Part shown: positions 53,411 through 60,819 of the stretch, piece after piece | How positions within the stretch are numbered: position 1 is the stretch's first letter | Layout: every line of letters begins with the position of its first letter | DNA from: Flavobacterium sp. | Lineage (GTDB): Bacteria; Bacteroidota; Bacteroidia; Flavobacteriales; Flavobacteriaceae | DNA length: 64,000 nucleotides | Reading direction: 5' to 3' | Assembly: GCA_030153045.1 (NCBI GenBank) | Contig: JASLID010000095.1 | Coordinates: forward strand, 1-64,000 | Made by a program: the position numbers and the translations under genes | Notes under the pieces: model-generated | Told to the model about the DNA's origin: nothing | The model's database searches: none | The model's input: only the letters and a program-made list of their open reading frames with translations

Positions 53411-54289
53411 TTAACGAAGCCAATTTTTACGATTATTCAACAAAAACATAACGTCTGTATGTCTAATATTCATCAGTTTTATCGATGCGTTACGATGTAA
53501 TGCTATGTATTCATCTTTTGCACGTTTTACCTCGTATTCTCGAACTCCACTTTTATTTGTAAGTAACTGCCATTTTACATAAGCGTATAATGCAGTTTCA
53601 GCTAGTTTGTTTATTTTAATATCAGCATCGTCCGCGTGTTCTAATCCATCAGAAATGTACTCAACCATGATAACTTTACTCAACGCATCTGAGCTAAAAT
53701 GAAATCCTGCACTCGTGGTATTAAAACACCCGTTCATGTTTTGAGTAGTGTCTAGTCCAAAAGCCGTAGGTCTATCTACGCTATACGCATTATTGTAAGC
53801 GTCATTAAAGCAATTTACGTCAAACTCGTAGCCAATAACATTTTGTTGACTTTCAAGTTCTGCGTTTAGCGTTGTTCCTTCCAAAATAAATCCGTCTTGG
53901 TCGAATAGAATATGTGCATCTTGGTCTTGAAGATACGCGACATGAGTGTTTAAATCAGGATTAATACTCATTGGCAATAACTTCCCTGAAACTGGGTGTA
54001 CCCATGAAACTCTTACATAGTTCACGTAATTTGGCGGATAAATCGCTGTTAAAGTGTCATTTAATTCAAGTTCTGCTCCTTTAACTTCACGAAGATTGCT
54101 GAAATTAAACTCCTTAATGCCTTGTTTTAATTGATAAATTACTTTTCTTCTAGGAATCTGCCCAATCAAAGTATCGTCTCCAATTTGGTTATCCATGAAA
54201 TTATTAGTTAGTTCAAGTAGTGAAACATATCGGTATTCTCCATGATTAGCTTCATTTTCGTAATATTCCTGATGATTCATTTCTCCCAT
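53411..54289 (-). CDS. Ring/tail-connector protein 1
   Basis: 292 residues. YVSLLELTNNFMDNQIGDDT, then LTAIYPPNYVNYVRVSWVHP and a long helical end (KLAETALYAYVKWQLLTNKS) match crAss-like ring proteins stacked below the portal. Spaced 2 bases from its neighbour. Role inferred from order and pattern. Confidence 0.7.
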   Translation of the reverse strand: MGEMNHQEYYENEANHGEYRYVSLLELTNNFMDNQIGDDTLIGQIPRRKVIYQLKQGIKEFNFSNLREVKGAELELNDTLTAIYPPNYVNYVRVSWVHPVSGKLLPMSINPDLNTHVAYLQDQDAHILFDQDGFILEGTTLNAELESQQNVIGYEFDVNCFNDAYNNAYSVDRPTAFGLDTTQNMNGCFNTTSAGFHFSSDALSKVIMVEYISDGLEHADDADIKINKLAETALYAYVKWQLLTNKSGVREYEVKRAKDEYIALHRNASIKLMNIRHTDVMFLLNNRKNWLR

Positions 54290-54291
54290 AA

Positions 54292-55026
54292 CTAAGATTG
54301 TGTTTGTTTAATAATTTCACTCTCATTTGCTGTTGCTTGTGTTACATCAGCGTCTTTTAAACTTAATCCCATGTAACTTAGGACTTTTACAACAAATCTC
54401 TCGTATAAACTTTCGTGTAAGTCAATATCTTGTTTATCACTTGCTCCTGCATTGAAAATCGCATTACCTCCTACAATCGAATAAGTCCACTTCGGAGTTT
54501 TAGGCTTTCTTAGATAAAGCAATTCTACATGATAACCGGTTGGCGCGTTAGGATAAACTTGAAAATCGTCTCCTACTCTACAATATTCAGGGAAATTTAT
54601 TGTTGGATGATTAATATTAGAGTTTACGGCATAATTCAACTTAGTTTTTAAGTTCATTTCAATAGAAACTTTCTTTTTAGTTGAAGTATGTACTAACGAT
54701 AAATCTATTGCTCTGTATAAATCTGTTCCAACATATTTCCATAAACCACTTCCTGAATCATAAGTAAAATTACTTGGAGTAGAATAAATAGAATAAACAT
54801 CAATTTGCTCCTCACGGATTTTCTTTAAATCTGCGTATTGGTCGTTAGTTAATCTATTTCCTTTTTTGATTGTATCGTAGTTGTCCGAATAAAAAAGACT
54901 TTCAAATATGGAGTTTTGCGCTAAATCACATAAAGAATCAAATTGACTTGGCTCTATTTGTCCATAGTTATTTTTCTTTAAAAGATATGAGGTAACGTTA
55001 CGTACTCTGTTAATACTAAATGCCAT
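54292..55026 (-). CDS. Ring/tail-connector protein 2
   Basis: ATG 55026 (MAFSINRVRNVTSYLLKKN) is chosen because a longer reading would run through the late promoter. 244 residues. NNYGQIEPSQFDSLCDLAQN resembles the start of crAss-like ring proteins. First gene of a late transcription unit with the muzzle and cargo genes. Confidence 0.7.
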   Translation of the reverse strand: MAFSINRVRNVTSYLLKKNNYGQIEPSQFDSLCDLAQNSIFESLFYSDNYDTIKKGNRLTNDQYADLKKIREEQIDVYSIYSTPSNFTYDSGSGLWKYVGTDLYRAIDLSLVHTSTKKKVSIEMNLKTKLNYAVNSNINHPTINFPEYCRVGDDFQVYPNAPTGYHVELLYLRKPKTPKWTYSIVGGNAIFNAGASDKQDIDLHESLYERFVVKVLSYMGLSLKDADVTQATANESEIIKQTQS

Positions 55027-55045
55027 AAGAAAAGTTTTAATTACA

Positions 55046-55075
55046 CAAAGATAAAAAATAAACGACAACAAACGG
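55046..55075 (-). promoter_or_regulatory. Late promoter with CGTTTGTTGTCG upstream box
   Basis: Minus strand CCGTTTGTTGTCG (55075-55063), 15 bases from TTTG to TATCTTTG (55053-55046), then ATG 55026. Confidence 0.75.
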
Positions 55076-55095
55076 ATAAATAAAAATAAAAATTA

Positions 55096-55255
55096 TACCT
55101 TTGGTTTAGTAAATTATTGGAGATTGGAGAAAACGATGCAGAACTCGTGATATTCCTAGCGTAGCATAAAAGTAAGACTACGTTATATTAGTAAAAATTC
55201 GAGCATACTTGCCAGTAATTAATTTGAATGAAAATGGGACTTTCATTTATTTTTT
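55096..55255 (+). ncRNA. Candidate small RNA between late genes
   Basis: TACCTTTG (55096-55103) could start a transcript with a long nested hairpin (CGTAG...CTACG and CTCG...CGAG arms, about 55142-55204) ending in AATGAAA-ATGGGAC-TTTCATT plus a T-run. No ORF. No -33 TTTG. Unproven. Confidence 0.35.
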
Positions 55256-55265
55256 AAAGTTTTAC

Positions 55266-55299
55266 AAAAAAAAGCCTAACGTAATTGTTAGGCTTTTTC
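55266..55299. terminator. Two-way terminator after the 372-residue gene
   Basis: AAAGCCTAAC (55271-55280) pairs with GTTAGGCTTT (55287-55296); A's before and T's after. It ends the 55316-56434 gene on the minus strand. Confidence 0.85.
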
Positions 55300-55315
55300 T
55301 ATTTATCAAAAACTA

Positions 55316-56434
55316 CTATTGCTTACCTAAAAGGTATTCGTATAAATTTCTTCCATCGCTAGTTTGGAAATAATTAGCGATTTCATCAAATTCGTTTTTG
55401 TTTCTATCAACTTCTAATAATAGTGAATTATCCGCATCGTAGAATCTATAATTTTTGTAAATTAGATTTCCTTTGTTTACTGCCGACCTTGCTACGCCTT
55501 TAATTGCTGTGTTTGGGTCTTGGCAATACTCAATGTATTTTTTCGGGTCTTTACCCACGAAATCCCAAATAGCTTCTTCTACTTGGTCGTTTGTCCAAGC
55601 TTCAATATATTGAGGAGTTTCTAAGCTAACAATAGCACGATTCATAGATTTCCCTACAGTATCGATTAAAGATTCTGCTTTGTTTTTCAGTTTTCTATTT
55701 TCAATGTTTTGTCTAGCTAATTTACTTGGGTCATGCTCTTCGAATAAAACTCCGAAATCTGTATGGATATGCAAAAATTTCTGTAAGTTAGTGTCTGCAA
55801 CTCCTAGTTTTAGTGTTCCGAATTGGAAGATAATTTCCGCGTCCATAATGTCCTTCGGGTCTTTACTTTGGTTTTCAACAAAGAATGAAGGTTGATTAGA
55901 GCTGTAACGCATTGTATGAGTTTTTCCAGTCTCCTTATTGAAATACTGTAAAGCTCTTTCTTTAGTATGCGCTCTTTGAATTGAACGGGTAATTGGTCTT
56001 TGATTATCTACTAATCTGTATTCGCGTTCTTTTACTTCCCAATCTTTAAATTCTGGAATATTATCTGTAATATCAAAAGCTTGTGGTTGTAAACTTGCGT
56101 AAACTTGTGGTTGTGCCGGAGTAGAATTTGGTAAATCTGCTAAAATGCTTCTCTTCATTTCGTCCATCATTTCCTGTACTTTTGATAAAGGAACTGTTGG
56201 CTCTTGTGAATTGCCTTCTTTATTTGTTTTTACTTCTCCTGTTTGATTGTCTAGTGCGACATTAGGAGTTTGATTTATTTTAGGCTCGTTATCTAAATTA
56301 AGATTTTCATCAATATTGCCTTCTTTGGGTTTTTGTTCAATAATGAACTTTCCACATTCGCTAATTAAGCCATTTTCTTTAAGAGCTTTGTAATCTTTGC
56401 TCATGTGATGCGGTGCTTTTTGTCTTGTTTCCAT
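55316..56434 (-). CDS. Unknown late virion-type protein, 372 residues
   Basis: N-terminal disordered region to ~130 (Pro/Asn/Glu-rich), then a folded domain (WEVKEREYRLVDNQRPITRS, IFQFGTLKLGVADTNLQKFL) and helical end. Own late promoter (56459-56488) and terminator make it a single-gene unit between MCP and ring genes. No homology recognised; an accessory head protein is possible. Confidence 0.6.
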   Translation of the reverse strand: METRQKAPHHMSKDYKALKENGLISECGKFIIEQKPKEGNIDENLNLDNEPKINQTPNVALDNQTGEVKTNKEGNSQEPTVPLSKVQEMMDEMKRSILADLPNSTPAQPQVYASLQPQAFDITDNIPEFKDWEVKEREYRLVDNQRPITRSIQRAHTKERALQYFNKETGKTHTMRYSSNQPSFFVENQSKDPKDIMDAEIIFQFGTLKLGVADTNLQKFLHIHTDFGVLFEEHDPSKLARQNIENRKLKNKAESLIDTVGKSMNRAIVSLETPQYIEAWTNDQVEEAIWDFVGKDPKKYIEYCQDPNTAIKGVARSAVNKGNLIYKNYRFYDADNSLLLEVDRNKNEFDEIANYFQTSDGRNLYEYLLGKQ

Positions 56435-56458
56435 TTGATTTGATTTTAATTAATAAAA

Positions 56459-56488
56459 CAAAGATAAAAAATAAACGACAACAAACGG
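56459..56488 (-). promoter_or_regulatory. Late promoter with CGTTTGTTGTCG upstream box
   Basis: Minus strand CCGTTTGTTGTCG (56488-56476), 15 bases, TATCTTTG (56466-56459), ATG 56434. Box-to-minus-7 sequence is identical to the copy at 55046-55075. Confidence 0.8.
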
Positions 56489-56508
56489 ATAATTCAATAA
56501 ATAATTTT

Positions 56509-56638
56509 TATATTTGCAGTGTAGTGAAGTGAGAAGCATTACAAATAGATCGAAAACATTACAAAGATTCCATTAGGAAGGCACTTCTCACAATACTGCC
56601 GACTTAATGGAATTTTACTGTTTTAATCTATAAATATT
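56509..56638 (+). ncRNA. HNH leader 4: promoter plus pseudoknot-forming 5' UTR
   Basis: TATATTTG (56509-56516), then GTGAGAAG (A, 56529-56536), AAGATTCCATTA (B, 56564-56575), CTTCTCAC (A', 56584-56591), TAATGGAATTTT (B', 56605-56616). 8 bp and 12 bp (one G-U), interleaved. ATG 22 bases after B'. Confidence 0.76.
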
Positions 56639-56953
56639 ATGAGAACAAAAAAGAGAGAGAAAATTAAAAAAGCTGTTAAATTGATGCAAGAAAACAGCGA
56701 AAAATATTGTTCTTTAGTTTGGTATGCCAGAGCTAATCCTGAGAAACTTCTTGAAGAAGAACGATATGAAATACTACAATCATTAAAAAACTTAGAGAAA
56801 AAATATCCAGAAGAAATAAAAAGTCTAGGAGAAGACGACAATTGGAGTCATGGATTTAATTCAGGTATGTTAGCTTGTTCTAGGCTATACCTTGAAATGA
56901 TAGAAGGAGATGCTGAATTTGCTTTAGAAAACCACCCTGATTTAGATTCTTAA
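56639..56953 (+). CDS. Unknown 104-residue protein in an HNH module
   Basis: Helical, with acidic tail (EMIEGDAEFALENHPDLDS) and NWSHGFNSGMLACSRLY. The end is similar to a motif seen in many small phage proteins. It is the first gene behind leader 4 and is followed by the HNH gene 2 bases later. Function unknown. Confidence 0.6.
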   Translation: MRTKKREKIKKAVKLMQENSEKYCSLVWYARANPEKLLEEERYEILQSLKNLEKKYPEEIKSLGEDDNWSHGFNSGMLACSRLYLEMIEGDAEFALENHPDLDS

Positions 56954-56955
56954 TT

Positions 56956-57708
56956 ATGCTACACTACGAAAACTTAAATTTAAAAGACATTGTTTATTTT
57001 TGCGAAGTCGATTTAATCGAAAAAACTGAGCAATGGAAAGATATTCCGAATTACGAAGGACTTTATCAAGTTTCTGACTTAGGAAGAATAAAATCATTAT
57101 TTTATAGAGCTAAACCAAAACAAGGGATTTTAAAACAGTCTATATGTGATTATGGTTATTTTCTTGTTAGTCTTCATAAAGATAAGATTGGGACAAAGAG
57201 CAGAGTTAATATATTAGTAGCTATGGCTTTTTTAAATCACGTTCCTAACGGGATAACAAATATTGTTGATCATATTTTTCAAAACAGAAAAGATAATAGA
57301 TTGTTATTCCTGCAAATTATTACTCAAAGAGAAAATACAAATCAAAAACATTTAAAATCATCTAGTGAATTTACCGGAGTATATTGGCATAAAATTCATA
57401 AAAAGTGGAAATCTGCAATTAGAATTGAAGACAAAAAGCACCATTTAGGTAGTTTTACAGACGAAAAAGAAGCTAGTAATGCTTATGAAATGGCTTTAAA
57501 AAATTGGTTAGAGCATAAAATTAAACCTGAAAAGAAAAAATTTAGCTCTCAATACAAAGGAGTTACTTTTTTTAAGGATAGAAATAAATGGTGTGCTAAA
57601 ATAAAACTAAATGGTAAACTAACCCATGTTGGTATATTTAAAACTGAATTTGAAGCTCATTTAGCTTTTGAAGAAGCTATAAGATTAAACCCAACTGCTA
57701 CAGCATAA
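56956..57708 (+). CDS. NUMOD4-HNH-AP2-AP2 homing endonuclease
   Basis: 250 residues. NUMOD4 (WKDIPNYEGLYQVSDLGRIK), HNH-like core (VDHIFQNRKDNRLLFLQIIT), then AP2 (FTGVYWHKIHKKWKSAIRI) and a second AP2 (YKGVTFFKDRNKWCAKIKL). The HNH has HxxxNxxDN-like changes from the VDHKDxNxxNN of its relatives, so activity may be reduced. Second half duplicates the AP2 unit of the 47781 gene. Plus-strand insert between the MCP and the 372-residue gene. Confidence 0.85.
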   Translation: MLHYENLNLKDIVYFCEVDLIEKTEQWKDIPNYEGLYQVSDLGRIKSLFYRAKPKQGILKQSICDYGYFLVSLHKDKIGTKSRVNILVAMAFLNHVPNGITNIVDHIFQNRKDNRLLFLQIITQRENTNQKHLKSSSEFTGVYWHKIHKKWKSAIRIEDKKHHLGSFTDEKEASNAYEMALKNWLEHKIKPEKKKFSSQYKGVTFFKDRNKWCAKIKLNGKLTHVGIFKTEFEAHLAFEEAIRLNPTATA

Positions 57709-57740
57709 AAAAACCCTCACTAGGAGGGTTTAGTTTTTCT
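57705..57740. terminator. Two-way terminator between HNH gene and MCP
   Basis: AAACCCTC (57711-57718) pairs with GAGGGTTT (57724-57731); A-run before, T-rich after. Ends the HNH gene on plus and the MCP gene on minus. Confidence 0.8.
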
Positions 57741-57754
57741 TTATTTAAAAGAGC

Positions 57755-59089
57755 TTAAGCCCCTGCAAATAAAATAGTATTATTCCTGCCCAGAAGGACA
57801 GTCGCAGTTTCACTTTGAAACTCAGTAGTAATTGTATCAGTAGTAGCCGTTCCTTTAGCCCAGTCTCTAACTACCATTTCGTAATCTCTGTTTTCAGAAC
57901 CTTTAGCTCTGTATAAAGAGTGTAACATTGGTTTAGAAGACATTTTACCAGTTAAAGTGTCTCTTACTGATTGAGAACCATCAGGGATTAAGAATCCGTT
58001 GATTTTTGTAACTCCAACTCTAGCTCCGTGTCCTAATGGATCTTGTAAGATTCTTAGACCTCCGTAGTTAAATTTGTAAGTTCCTAATCCGAATCCTGTG
58101 AAAGACAAGTCTAACTTCATGTTTTCTTCGTTATCGAAAGCTCCGAAAGCTTGTCCGTTAACGTTAGCAGAAGCTAAGAATGAATCGAATCCAAAACATA
58201 AATCTGTGTTACCATAAATTGTGTTATTTGGTAATTGACCTTGTTTTTCTAATCTATCAACGATACCTCTTGCATCAGTCATGTTACTAACTAATCCTGA
58301 GTAAACGTTACCTTGTGCCATAGAAGCTAAAATACCTTCACGACCTTTGTAACCTCCTGCTAATAAATCTCCTGTCCAATCTTCTGAATCGAAGTGCGCT
58401 TTTTCACGAGCATTTCTGAAACGAGCTTCACAACCATTTTTGTTTACATCGTACCATAAGTTACCTTTTGTTCCGTCAGGAGCAGTTACAGTAATCCAAG
58501 AATCTTGTGTTAAGTTAGTTCTGTTGTCAGAAACCATTTCTTTAACAATGCTTGGTCTTGCAGTAAATTGTTGGTAAGTTGTGTTTAAAGATTCTTGCAT
58601 ACCTGCCGATCCTTTTAAGAACTCACTTGTTCCAGTATAACATACTAAAGCTGTTGTTCCTAATGCTCCCCATCCTGTTCCGTTACCACAAATAGCAGTA
58701 AAAGTAGTTGATGTAACTGCTGTAATTCTACCTTTTTTCAAGACAGCTCCAGTAGCGTCAAAAGCGGTTAAAATTTCCCCAACTCTAAAAGTATGGTCTG
58801 CTAATGTAAATACATCTGCAAGACGAGTTACACCCGTAGCTAATTGAGTTAATCTGTCTTCTTCCATCCATGTTGCAACGTCAGACGCTAAAGCCATTTT
58901 CAATCCTTTACGCTCCATGAACGTATCTAATTGTTGACTTCCGTATCTTCCTTGAATAGTTTTGCTAATGAAAGCAGGAAGTTCGTTTCTAAAATAATTC
59001 ATTTGGGATAAATCCAAATAATTTTGCGGAGTTGGTGTTTTAGTTACACTAGGATTTAACCTTACCGCTGGACTTGCTGAAATAGCCAT
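57755..59089 (-). CDS. Major capsid protein
   Basis: 444 residues. The N-arm LSQMNYFRNELPAFISKTIQ with RYGSQQLDTFMERKGLKMAL, then beta-rich A-domain segments, GYKGREGILASMAQGNVYSG and a tail of DRGLW-like FVVRDWAKG style residues, are those of HK97-fold MCPs of this phage group. Its position right after the scaffold-like gene and before the ring genes is the standard one. Forms the icosahedral shell. Confidence 0.82.
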   Translation of the reverse strand: MAISASPAVRLNPSVTKTPTPQNYLDLSQMNYFRNELPAFISKTIQGRYGSQQLDTFMERKGLKMALASDVATWMEEDRLTQLATGVTRLADVFTLADHTFRVGEILTAFDATGAVLKKGRITAVTSTTFTAICGNGTGWGALGTTALVCYTGTSEFLKGSAGMQESLNTTYQQFTARPSIVKEMVSDNRTNLTQDSWITVTAPDGTKGNLWYDVNKNGCEARFRNAREKAHFDSEDWTGDLLAGGYKGREGILASMAQGNVYSGLVSNMTDARGIVDRLEKQGQLPNNTIYGNTDLCFGFDSFLASANVNGQAFGAFDNEENMKLDLSFTGFGLGTYKFNYGGLRILQDPLGHGARVGVTKINGFLIPDGSQSVRDTLTGKMSSKPMLHSLYRAKGSENRDYEMVVRDWAKGTATTDTITTEFQSETATVLLGRNNTILFAGA

Positions 59090-59140
59090 AGTTTTTTGTT
59101 TTAATTGTTAAAAATAAATTTTCAACAAGTAAGAATTTAT

Positions 59141-60256
59141 CTATTCTACTGAAAATATATAACCAGTTTGAGTTTGCGTTGGCACACTTGATTGGTTATC
59201 AGGTTGAATGTTCTTCGAAAGTTTATCGTCAGCTTCTACTTTATCTGCCATTCCTCTTAAATAAGCTTTATTAAGCTCTGATTTATAGTTTTTGGCAAAG
59301 TAAACGGCTTCTTGTAAACCTTCTTGATCTTTCAAATTACCTTTTTCGTCATAGAACGTATTTTCAAAGTTACCAATGTCGGATAAAAAGTCTTTAGTTT
59401 CTTTAATGTTTTCCGGCTTAAATAAAACCTTTTGAAACCCAGTTGCTTCACTACCTAATTCAATCTCAAAACCTTTGAAATCTTCATTAAATCGAGCGTC
59501 TGTTTTTGATAGAAACTCCTTTCTTGCTTGTTGGTAAACAATTGAATTGTCTTCTTCTTGTTTTTTTGATTCTTCGATAATCTTCTTAGCTTCTCTATAC
59601 TCAGTTGGAATGTGTTCGTCAGTACCACTAGCTACACTAAATTCTTCCTTTCGTTTAGAGAAAAACTCTTTAGCTTTTCTTAAATCTTCTTTTGTATCAA
59701 TTTTCTTGTCTAAAATTTGATCTTCATCATCTTCTTCGTCAAGATCCTCGATACTATACTTTTTATCGTATAGTCTTTCTCTTTCCTTTGCGGATAAATC
59801 AGGATTAGATAATCTAATATACTCTTTTAAAGTATTCTCTGGAGTTTCTGAATCCCAATCTTTTTGAGTTTCTAAGAAATCATTGTAACTCTTGTTACCT
59901 GTTTTTTCGTAAAAATCGTTATAAGCTTCGATTTCCGGAGCTAATTTTTTTTGTTCTTTTGGAGTTAATGAGTTTTGAAACTCCTCAACCGTCATTCCTT
60001 TTTTTTCTGCGATGTATTGTAATGCTAAATCTTCGTCAAGCTCTACATATTCCTCTTCGTCCAAATCTACATACTCATATTCTGGTTGTTCGGGTTCATT
60101 TGCAGGAGGAATAATTTCTTCTTTTGGTTCAGGCTCAATAGAAGGGATAATTTCTTCCTCATTTTCTTCACTTGCCATTGAAAAAGTAAAACTTTGCGTT
60201 TCTTGTTCTTGTGAACCTAAATCCGCATTTTCAATATTTTCTGTTTCGTCTGCCAT
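59141..60256 (-). CDS. Capsid scaffold-like protein
   Basis: 371 residues, strongly acidic (EEIIPSIEPEPKEEIIPP, DLDEEEYVELDEDL) and helical, with coiled coils at about 190-300. It lies directly upstream of MCP. Phage scaffolds are acidic, helical and precede MCP. No protease motif seen. Confidence 0.65.
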   Translation of the reverse strand: MADETENIENADLGSQEQETQSFTFSMASEENEEEIIPSIEPEPKEEIIPPANEPEQPEYEYVDLDEEEYVELDEDLALQYIAEKKGMTVEEFQNSLTPKEQKKLAPEIEAYNDFYEKTGNKSYNDFLETQKDWDSETPENTLKEYIRLSNPDLSAKERERLYDKKYSIEDLDEEDDEDQILDKKIDTKEDLRKAKEFFSKRKEEFSVASGTDEHIPTEYREAKKIIEESKKQEEDNSIVYQQARKEFLSKTDARFNEDFKGFEIELGSEATGFQKVLFKPENIKETKDFLSDIGNFENTFYDEKGNLKDQEGLQEAVYFAKNYKSELNKAYLRGMADKVEADDKLSKNIQPDNQSSVPTQTQTGYIFSVE

Positions 60257-60295
60257 TTTATTTGATTTAATTAGATTTGTTTATTGTATTGTATT

Positions 60296-60742
60296 TTATC
60301 TGTAATTAGCACTTTTTCTACTAACTAATGATTCTTCGTCTTTTTTATCTAACTTTTCTTTAGAACCAGTACTTCTATTAAACTCGTTAGCGTTTTGACC
60401 TCTTTGTTCGTTAGTTATGTTAGTGTGTCTCTCGCTGTCTAATAAAGCTTGTTTGGTTTCTTTAGAGTCTTTTCTTCCTTCATAAACCAAGCTTCCGTCG
60501 TCTCCTGTTATTTTCACATTTGTCGGAGAAGTAGTTACTTTTCTTCTAAATTTTTTAGGAGACGCTACAGCAGTTTTTTTATCAATAATAATCCCTTGAA
60601 CTTTGTCTTCAATTATATCTCCTTTTTTGGAATTAGTATTAGCTAAAATTTCCTTTTTTTTATCAGAATATCTTTTGGTTAGCTCAAAATCTTTAGGAAC
60701 TTTAACCATTATTTTCTTCTTCGGTTTGTCAGAATTTGTCAT
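60296..60742 (-). CDS. Unknown basic late protein
   Basis: ATG 60742 (MTNSDKPKKKIMVKV) is chosen: a longer TTG reading would overlap the late promoter -7 element. 148 residues, Lys/Ser-rich, disordered-looking. Between the portal and scaffold genes, where small head decoration or scaffold helper genes occur. Confidence 0.6.
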   Translation of the reverse strand: MTNSDKPKKKIMVKVPKDFELTKRYSDKKKEILANTNSKKGDIIEDKVQGIIIDKKTAVASPKKFRRKVTTSPTNVKITGDDGSLVYEGRKDSKETKQALLDSERHTNITNEQRGQNANEFNRSTGSKEKLDKKDEESLVSRKSANYR

Positions 60743-60772
60743 AAAATCATTGTTTAATAGGTAATTACGATA

Positions 60773-60803
60773 CAAATATAAAAAAATTATCCGACAACAA
60801 ACG
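60773..60803 (-). promoter_or_regulatory. Late promoter with CGTTTGTTGTCG upstream box
   Basis: Minus strand CGTTTGTTGTCG (60803-60792), 17 bases, TATATTTG (60780-60773), ATG 60742. Same as at 3529-3560. It lies in the 77-base gap after the portal gene. Confidence 0.78.
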
Positions 60804-60819
60804 TTTACAAATGATTTTT

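Noticed and set aside
55027..55071. Longer start (MLSFIFYLCV) for ring protein 2
   Set aside because: It would run through the late promoter -7 element; MAFSINRV at 55026 fits better.
60743..60775. TTG start for the 60296 gene
   Set aside because: It lies on the late promoter -7 element; ATG 60742 follows at a sensible distance.
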